Below, piece by piece: positions 59,106-64,000 of a DNA stretch of 64,000 nucleotides. Both the position numbers and the translations under genes were made by a program. Position 1 is the stretch's first letter; every line of letters begins with the position of its first letter. The stretch lies in assembly GCA_003020925.1 (NCBI GenBank), contig PXRT01000013.1:351269-415268 (forward strand), read 5' to 3'. The notes below the pieces were generated by a model. The model ran no database searches. It was given only the letters and a program-made list of their open reading frames with translations, and was not told the origin of the DNA. The DNA is from Halobacteriales archaeon QS_6_64_34. Lineage in GTDB: Archaea; Halobacteriota; Halobacteria; Halobacteriales; Haloarculaceae.

Positions 59106-60905
59106 TCAGGACTGGAGCAGGCGCCCCTGTTCGTTGTATCGGTAGCCGGCCGCCCGGAACGCCTCGTGGGCCCGGTCCGAATCGACGGCCCCGTCCGTCC
59201 CCAGAAACTCGGTGACGGGGTTCGACGGGTCCCAGTCGAGGTCCGGCGGGAGCCAGGCGGTGCCAGCAAGCGGGCTGACCGCCGGGTCGGCGTAGCCGTC
59301 GAACACCGACTCCACGAGCGTTCCGCGGTCGACCAGCCGGGCCACCGTGTTCCGGAATCGGGGGTTCGTCAGCGGCGGCCGGCGGGTGTTGAACCCGGCG
59401 AAGTAAAACGCCCCGCTCCGGTCGATGTTCAGTGAGACGCCGTCGGCGCGACCGATTCTCGACGCGAGGGTCGGCCCCACGCCCAGCGCGGTCACGTCGG
59501 CCTCACCGTCGGCAACGAGGTTGACCGCAGAGGAGTCCGAGCCGACGAACTCGAGTTCGAGCTCCTCGAACGCCGGCCCGTCGGCCAGCTCGCTCGGCAC
59601 CCCCGTCTCCTCGGACGTCTCCAGGAAGTGGTCGTCGAACCGCTCCAGGACCAGCGTCTGTCCCTGCGACACCGAGACGAACTCGAGCGGGCCGCTCCCG
59701 ACCGGCGGGATGTTCGCGTCGACGAGCGCGTCCGTCGTCGTCACGCCGACGTCAACGCCACTGACCGTCGCCCTGTCCGTGCGGTCGGTCCAGATGTGCT
59801 CGGGCAACACGGGGACGGTGAGCAGCTGCCGGGCAGTCTGGCGACTGCAGTCGGTAAACTGTATCCGAACGGTCGTGTCGTCGACGGCGGTCGCGCGCTC
59901 GACGAGCGACGAGCGACCGCGAAAGCGGAATGTCGGGACCGTCTCGGAGAGTGACGCCAAGGAGGTGTCTCGCAACAGCCGGTGTGTGAACGAGACGTCC
60001 GAGGCGGTCAGCTGCTGGCCGTCGTGCCAGGTGAGGCTGTCCCGTAGCGTCACCTCGAGTTCGAGCGGGTCATCGCCGGTCCACTCCCAGTTCGTGGCTG
60101 CCCACGGGTAGAGCGTGTCCCGATAGCGGTACGCGAGTGCGTCGTATAGCAGGTCCGTGATGTCGGAGGGCCCCCGGTAGCTCGACATGAGCGGGTTGAG
60201 ATTCGCCATGGGCCGGTCGTCGGGCGTGGTCGCACGGAGTCGCGTCGCCGACGCCGTGCGGTCCAGTCCCAGCAGGTTCAGCGGCGACGGGTCGAAGGCC
60301 CCGTTCCACCCGGAGAACCGGTCGGTGCGTGCGGCCCGGATGACGTTTGGAAAGCCAAGCACCAGGAAGGGACAGACCTGTATGAGCCGGCGCTGGATGC
60401 GCGAAACCGTCTCGGCCCGCTGGCTGCCGGTCTCCCGGCGCTGTCGCTCCAGCAGGTTGTCCATCAGGAGGTTCGTGTAGCCAAAGGGGTTCTGGGTCCC
60501 GGACTCGACCGAGTACGTGGAGTGCAACAGCGAGTAAAACGCGTCCGGGTCGTTGAACGTCCCCGGGAACTGGCCGACGAACACGTCGAACTCATGGTTG
60601 ACCAGGGTCTGTCGGTAGAGCACCTCCGCGGTAATCGGCTGGATGCTGGCGCGGATGCCGGCCGCCTCGAACCAGGCCGACAGCTGTCGGGCGATAGCAA
60701 TCGCGTACGGGTCCTGGTCGACCGGGAGCGTTTTGATAGAGACTGAGACGGTCGTCGGTTCGTTCCGGCCGACGAGCGCACGGATTCGGCTGAGACAGCC
60801 GCTCGTCGCGGCGAGCCCCCCGGAGAGAGCCGCCAGTGCGGACCGACGGGTAACCCCCACATCACCATCAGGGCGAGACTGCATTACTGTAGGTGTTTCA
60901 CTCAT
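59106..60905 (-). CDS. ABC transporter substrate-binding protein, peptide/nickel family (SBP_bac_5)
   Basis: The 599-aa Tat-exported lipoprotein begins MSETPTVMQSRPDGDVGVTR, and then RRSALAALSGGLAATSGC (about 21-38) gives RR plus lipobox. The body has the SBP_bac_5 pattern: DTLYPWAATNWEWTGDDPLE (about 256-275), LTWHDGQQLTASDVSFTHRL (about 287-306), and the C-terminal FRNTVARLVDRGTLVESVFD (about 526-545). SBP proteins deliver peptides, nickel or glycosides to ABC permeases, but no permease or ATPase gene is adjacent. It precedes the PAP2 gene. Orphan binding proteins can act with distant transporters or as sensors. Confidence 0.85.
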   Translation of the reverse strand: MSETPTVMQSRPDGDVGVTRRSALAALSGGLAATSGCLSRIRALVGRNEPTTVSVSIKTLPVDQDPYAIAIARQLSAWFEAAGIRASIQPITAEVLYRQTLVNHEFDVFVGQFPGTFNDPDAFYSLLHSTYSVESGTQNPFGYTNLLMDNLLERQRRETGSQRAETVSRIQRRLIQVCPFLVLGFPNVIRAARTDRFSGWNGAFDPSPLNLLGLDRTASATRLRATTPDDRPMANLNPLMSSYRGPSDITDLLYDALAYRYRDTLYPWAATNWEWTGDDPLELEVTLRDSLTWHDGQQLTASDVSFTHRLLRDTSLASLSETVPTFRFRGRSSLVERATAVDDTTVRIQFTDCSRQTARQLLTVPVLPEHIWTDRTDRATVSGVDVGVTTTDALVDANIPPVGSGPLEFVSVSQGQTLVLERFDDHFLETSEETGVPSELADGPAFEELELEFVGSDSSAVNLVADGEADVTALGVGPTLASRIGRADGVSLNIDRSGAFYFAGFNTRRPPLTNPRFRNTVARLVDRGTLVESVFDGYADPAVSPLAGTAWLPPDLDWDPSNPVTEFLGTDGAVDSDRAHEAFRAAGYRYNEQGRLLQS

Positions 60906-61048
60906 AATATAACAGCCCTGTGTTTACAGACGGCACTCACGACCGACCCGTGGGCGTGTTTCCAGCTCGAAACCGAGTTGCTCTCGGCGAGCGCGATTGC
61001 AGAGGAGCGCCCCATTAATCTAGCCGCTACTACTGGGTGCAACGTTAA
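60906..61048. other. 143-bp intergenic region
   Basis: Promoter region of the SBP gene (TATA-like AATATAACAG near 60905-60914, minus strand start at 60905). No ORF or RNA gene is supported. Confidence 0.35.
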
Positions 61049-61594
61049 TTACGTATCGTTCAGTTCCCACTCGGCTGCGCGCTGCTTTGCTTCCTGTCGC
61101 GCCTGCTCACGGATGGCCTCGATTTTTTCCTCGTCTTCGAGGAACGCTTCGACGGCGCCGTGGTCGTCAGCCGCCTCGGTCCCGGCGGGGGCGCGCCGCT
61201 CGGGGGGTGCGGCCCGACGGGTGCTGTCGGCAAGCGCTGGGTCGCCCGCGAGCCGTTCGGCCGGCATCCCCGGCGGGACGCGGAGGTCCTCGACGTCGTG
61301 GACCGGCCCGAGGTCGGCCCCGTCGAGTTCGAAGACCGAGACGTGGTACGGGCCGGGGACCGCGAGGTCGGCCAGGGCCGGTGGCCCACCCCTGTCCGTG
61401 CCGGTGTGGTAGGCGACGACCGGGACGCCGTCGACGAACGTGACGACGCCGCGCCCGTCGGCGTCGAGCAGGAGCGAGTCCTGGGGCTCGAAGACGGCGT
61501 AGCCAGTCACCGCTCGGTCAAGCACGTCCGCCAGCGGCTCGCGCGGGTCGGTTACCACGCGGGACTTCCGGAGCCGCCCCTGGGGGAGTTTCAT
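61049..61594 (-). CDS. conserved haloarchaeal protein, 181 aa
   Basis: The acidic protein begins MKLPQGRLRKSRVVTDPREP and has a beta-rich middle (YAVFEPQDSLLLDADGRGVV, VPVVAYHTGTDRGGPPALAD) and a charged helical C-terminus (EDEEKIEAIREQARQEAKQR). Its ATG overlaps the MinD-like stop by four bases, so they are co-translated. I do not know the family; the neighbourhood hints at an accessory or localised partner of the MinD/ParA ATPase. No transmembrane segment. Confidence 0.7.
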   Translation of the reverse strand: MKLPQGRLRKSRVVTDPREPLADVLDRAVTGYAVFEPQDSLLLDADGRGVVTFVDGVPVVAYHTGTDRGGPPALADLAVPGPYHVSVFELDGADLGPVHDVEDLRVPPGMPAERLAGDPALADSTRRAAPPERRAPAGTEAADDHGAVEAFLEDEEKIEAIREQARQEAKQRAAEWELNDT

Positions 61595-62355
61595 GGTGGC
61601 TCCGGGATGACGGCGCTGCGGAACCGGTCGGCGACCTCGCCCGACTGGCCGTCCCTGACCGACAGCGAGTCCGCCGCCCGGCGGTAGGCCGCCGCCGCGT
61701 CACAGTGGGGGGCGTGTGCCAGCAGCGGTCGGCCCGCCCGTCGGGCCTCGCGGGCGCGCTCGCTTTCGGGGACGGCGCCGAGCGTCGGCCCCTCGAAGTA
61801 GCGCTCGGTCTTCTCGGCGACGCGCTCGATGCCGTCCTCCCGGACCTTGTTGAAGAGGAGACCCGCAACGTCGGTGTCGTAGGAGGTGGCGTACTCCTGG
61901 ACTTTCAGGCCGTCGGAGATGGCGGGGATGGTCGGCTGGAGGACGATAACCGTTCGGTCGGCCATCACCACGGGCAGCACGGCGGCCCGGCTGTCCAGGG
62001 CCGGCGGGGAGTCGAGCAGGATGACGTCGGTGTCGGCGGCGAGCCGTGCGACTACTTCGCGCAGGCGCGACGGGTCGGCGTCGCGAAAGCCGTCGAGGCT
62101 CGTCCCGCAGGGGACGACCGTCATCCCGAACCGCTCGTAGGTCGCCGCCTCGACCGACGCTGACTCGGCCAGCACGTCGTGCAGCGTTGTCTCGGCATCA
62201 GAGAGCCCGGCGTGAAACAGCATGTTGGCCATCCCGGTGTCGGCGTCGACCACGGTGACGTCGTAGCGCTCGGACAGGGCCATCCCCAGCGCGACCGTGC
62301 TGGTGGTCTTGCCCGTTCCACCCTTGCCGCTGGCGACGGCGAACACTTCGACCAT
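61591..62355 (-). CDS. MinD/ParA-family ATPase
   Basis: The 254-aa deviant-Walker ATPase starts MVEVFAVASGKGGTGKTTST, with the deviant Walker A KGGTGKTT (about residues 11-18), VTVVDADTGMANMLFHAGLS (switch, about 34-53), the Walker B VILLDSPPALDSRAAV (about 111-126) and VLQPTIPAISDGLKVQEYAT. These are features of MinD, which positions cell-division or motility machines at the membrane. The C-terminal amphipathic helix that anchors MinD is not evident here. The gene overlaps the 181-aa gene by four bases and lies near cbiP (60 bp). Confidence 0.85.
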   Translation of the reverse strand: MVEVFAVASGKGGTGKTTSTVALGMALSERYDVTVVDADTGMANMLFHAGLSDAETTLHDVLAESASVEAATYERFGMTVVPCGTSLDGFRDADPSRLREVVARLAADTDVILLDSPPALDSRAAVLPVVMADRTVIVLQPTIPAISDGLKVQEYATSYDTDVAGLLFNKVREDGIERVAEKTERYFEGPTLGAVPESERAREARRAGRPLLAHAPHCDAAAAYRRAADSLSVRDGQSGEVADRFRSAVIPEPP

Positions 62356-62414
62356 TACTAGTAGTGGCCCACCGATGGCATATAAAGTTCCGGGAAAAGG
62401 AGGCGAAAATAATG

Positions 62415-63890
62415 CTACCAGTCCACCGGCAACGGCTCCGGGTCGACGTGCTCGCCGACCAGCGCGGCGGCCCGGTTGTAGGGGTCGGACTGGCGGTCAC
62501 CGTCAGCCGGCAGCCGCTCAGCGTCGCTCGATTCGAAGATGTTTCTCACGAAGGCATCTCTCGCGACGCGGTTCGTGAAGAGGTCGTGGAGATACGTGCC
62601 GAGTACGTCGTCGCTCGCCGCGCCGGCACCGTCGAACGGTCGGCTCACCCCGCCGGTCGGTTCGGACTCGCCCATATGTATCTCGTACCCCGAGACGGCA
62701 CCGGCTGCACCTGCGAGCGGACCGACGCCGTCGATGTAACGCTCGACGTGTTCGACGGTCTTCTCGGATGAGAACTGCGTTCGAACCGGGAGCAGTCCGA
62801 GCCCGTCGACACGCTCCTGTCCGCCCGTTCCCTCGATAGACGCGTTTGTAACTGTCTCGCCGAGCATCTGATACCCCCCACACAGCCCGACGATGGGGCC
62901 GTCGAAGTCGCGCAGTCGCTCGCCAAAGCCGGCCTCGCGCAACGCCAGCAGGTCGTCGACGGTGTTCTTGCTGCCCGGGAGCACCACGGCGTCGGCGTCG
63001 GCCAGCGAGGCCGAGGGCGGGATGTAGGCGACCCGGACGCCGGGTTCGACAGCAAGGGGCTGGAGGTCGGTGAAGTTCGAGATACGTGGCAGTCGCGGGA
63101 CGGCGACGGTGACGCTGTCGTCGTCGGGGACGCCGTCCGTGGCGCCGCGAACGGCGCGCTGGCCGACCGGCGGGAGCGCGACACTGTCCTCCTCGGGGAG
63201 CCCGGGGTCGTCGTACGGGAGCACGCCAAGGACCGGGACACCGGTGCGCTCCTCGAAGGCGTCGAGACCGGGAGCGAGCAGCGACTCGTCGCCACGGAAC
63301 TTCGTGATGACGGCGCCGGCGATTCGCTCGCGGACGTCCTCGGGTACGAGTTCCAGCGTGCCGACGAGCGAGGCGAAGACGCCGCCCCGTTCGATATCCG
63401 CGACGAGGAGGATATCGGCCTCGGCGAAGCGGGCCGTCTCGACGTTCGCGAGGTCCCGGTGGTGGAGGTTTATCTCGGCGATGGAGCCGGCGCCCTCCGC
63501 GACGACGACGTCGTGGGCGGCGGCGAGTCTGTCGTGAGCTGCTTCGGCGGCCGCCAGCGCGTCGTCCCAGTGCTCGTCGTAGTAGCGCCCCGCAGCGTAG
63601 TTACCGACGGCCTCGCCGTCGACGACCAGCTGTGACTCGCCGTTGCCACGTGGCTTGAGCAGGACGGGGTTGTGCTCGGTCGCGGGCGCGACCCGGGCCG
63701 CGCGGGCCTGGACGTACTGGGAGACGCCGATTTCACCCCCGGGCGTCGCCCTGGCGTTGTTGCTCATGTTCTGGGCTTTGAACGGCGCGACAGAGACGCC
63801 GCAGTCGGCCAGCAGCCGGCAGAGTCCGGCTGCGACCGTGCTCTTGCCAACGTGGGAGGCCGTTCCCGCGACCAGAATCGTCGTCGCCAT
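62415..63890 (-). CDS. cbiP: cobyric acid synthase (CbiP/CobQ)
   Basis: The 491-aa enzyme amidates adenosylcobyrinic acid a,c-diamide at four side chains. The N-terminal dethiobiotin-synthetase-like ATPase starts [20 protein letters not shown] (about residues 5-24), with [20 protein letters not shown] (about 36-55), then [20 protein letters not shown] and [18 protein letters not shown]. The class I glutamine amidotransferase half has [17 protein letters not shown] (nucleophile Cys about residue 335) and a C-terminal His. Length is normal. It is part of cobalamin synthesis; other cobamide genes are not in this window unless the truncated gene at 63917 is one. Confidence 0.92.
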   Translation of the reverse strand: MATTILVAGTASHVGKSTVAAGLCRLLADCGVSVAPFKAQNMSNNARATPGGEIGVSQYVQARAARVAPATEHNPVLLKPRGNGESQLVVDGEAVGNYAAGRYYDEHWDDALAAAEAAHDRLAAAHDVVVAEGAGSIAEINLHHRDLANVETARFAEADILLVADIERGGVFASLVGTLELVPEDVRERIAGAVITKFRGDESLLAPGLDAFEERTGVPVLGVLPYDDPGLPEEDSVALPPVGQRAVRGATDGVPDDDSVTVAVPRLPRISNFTDLQPLAVEPGVRVAYIPPSASLADADAVVLPGSKNTVDDLLALREAGFGERLRDFDGPIVGLCGGYQMLGETVTNASIEGTGGQERVDGLGLLPVRTQFSSEKTVEHVERYIDGVGPLAGAAGAVSGYEIHMGESEPTGGVSRPFDGAGAASDDVLGTYLHDLFTNRVARDAFVRNIFESSDAERLPADGDRQSDPYNRAAALVGEHVDPEPLPVDW

Positions 63891-63916
63891 CTATCGGGGC
63901 TGGGGGCGCCGCGGAT

Positions 63917-64000
63917 ATGAGTGATGCGGACTGTCGGTTCGACGGCGGCTTTTTCTCGCCGGGCCGTCTCGCCCAGACGCTCGCCCGAGCGAACGCGAAA
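63917..64000 (+). CDS. 5' end of an unidentified gene, divergent from cbiP
   Basis: ATG at 63917 opens MSDADCRFDGGFFSPGRLAQ and runs off the window after 28 codons. It is divergent from cbiP with 26 bp between start codons, so the two share a promoter region. It may belong with cobalamin genes, but the visible part does not match a family I recognise. Confidence 0.45.
   Translation, partial: MSDADCRFDGGFFSPGRLAQTLARANAK

Noticed and set aside
1-64000. ribosomal RNA operon or CRISPR array
   Set aside because: I saw no rRNA core sequence and no regular repeat-spacer pattern anywhere in the window.
1-64000. assignment to a named species
   Set aside because: Family-level traits fit haloarchaea, but I cannot verify a genus without a search.

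Overview
The window reads as chromosomal DNA of an extremely halophilic archaeon (class Halobacteria). The evidence is high GC with GC-rich third positions, strongly acidic proteins, twin-arginine lipoproteins, archaeal proteasome alpha and beta genes, archaeal CoA-pathway enzymes, PAS/GAF sensors ending in a bacterio-opsin-activator HTH, a HalOD1 protein and a haloarchaeal type IV pilus operon. Family Haloarculaceae is my guess only. No rRNA, CRISPR array or intact transposase gene was seen.

Layout. 1-1470: a small membrane protein, a DUF2103 protein and a cluster of repeated hairpin elements. 1468-8848: housekeeping genes (truD, MFS exporter, psmA-psmB, pth2, dcd, the HTH-ThiN regulator, a methyltransferase). 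8884-15785: a HExxH lipoprotein, thi4 with a palindrome at its start codon, a 1148-aa PAS/GAF sensor-regulator and a DUF7344-type protein. 15898-22686: an ABC-2 exporter, the pantoate kinase / phosphopantothenate synthetase pair, a decayed TnpB tail, prefoldin beta, DUF3194 and a BFN-domain protein. 22829-26880: a second PAS/GAF/HTH_10 regulator, a HalOD1 protein, and a 34-codon ORF coupled by ATGA to a class I terpene-synthase-like gene. 26910-38002: an isopropylmalate/citramalate synthase, DUF192, an HNH-like protein, guaAA, DUF2070, a gluconate-dehydrogenase-like pair, two tandem CARF-HTH (DUF6293-like) regulators and tRNA-Ser(CGA). 38159-45038: hyuA-hyuB, GtrA, a sulfatase-like enzyme and a lipid-kinase family protein. 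45213-53728: a PQQ-propeller lipoprotein, a trpB fragment and a seven-gene pilus operon. 53867-64000: membrane proteins, regulators, a GT-C-like protein, PAP2 enzyme, orphan peptide-binding protein, MinD-like ATPase, cobyric acid synthase and the start of one more gene.

How genes work together. The HTH-ThiN protein (probable ThiR) and Thi4 lie 2.6 kb apart, and the ATACCAC-CTA-GTGGTAT palindrome at the thi4 start is a candidate operator. Pantoate kinase and 4-phosphopantoate-beta-alanine ligase make 4'-phosphopantothenate. The psmA and psmB products form the 20S proteasome. The pilus operon carries an ATPase, a platform protein and five small proteins with N-terminal hydrophobic segments, nearly all overlapping at their stop/start codons.

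The least explained signals are: (a) hairpin elements with fixed end boxes and stems that differ in sequence but keep pairing (1-68, 1133-1240, 1257-1388, 29071-29198); (b) roughly 80-bp palindromes (36737-36816, 38078-38159, 55158-55237) and short relatives, four of the six starting at a gene's TGA stop codon; (c) the terpene-synthase-like gene with its tiny coupled leader ORF; (d) paired CARF regulators without any cas gene.
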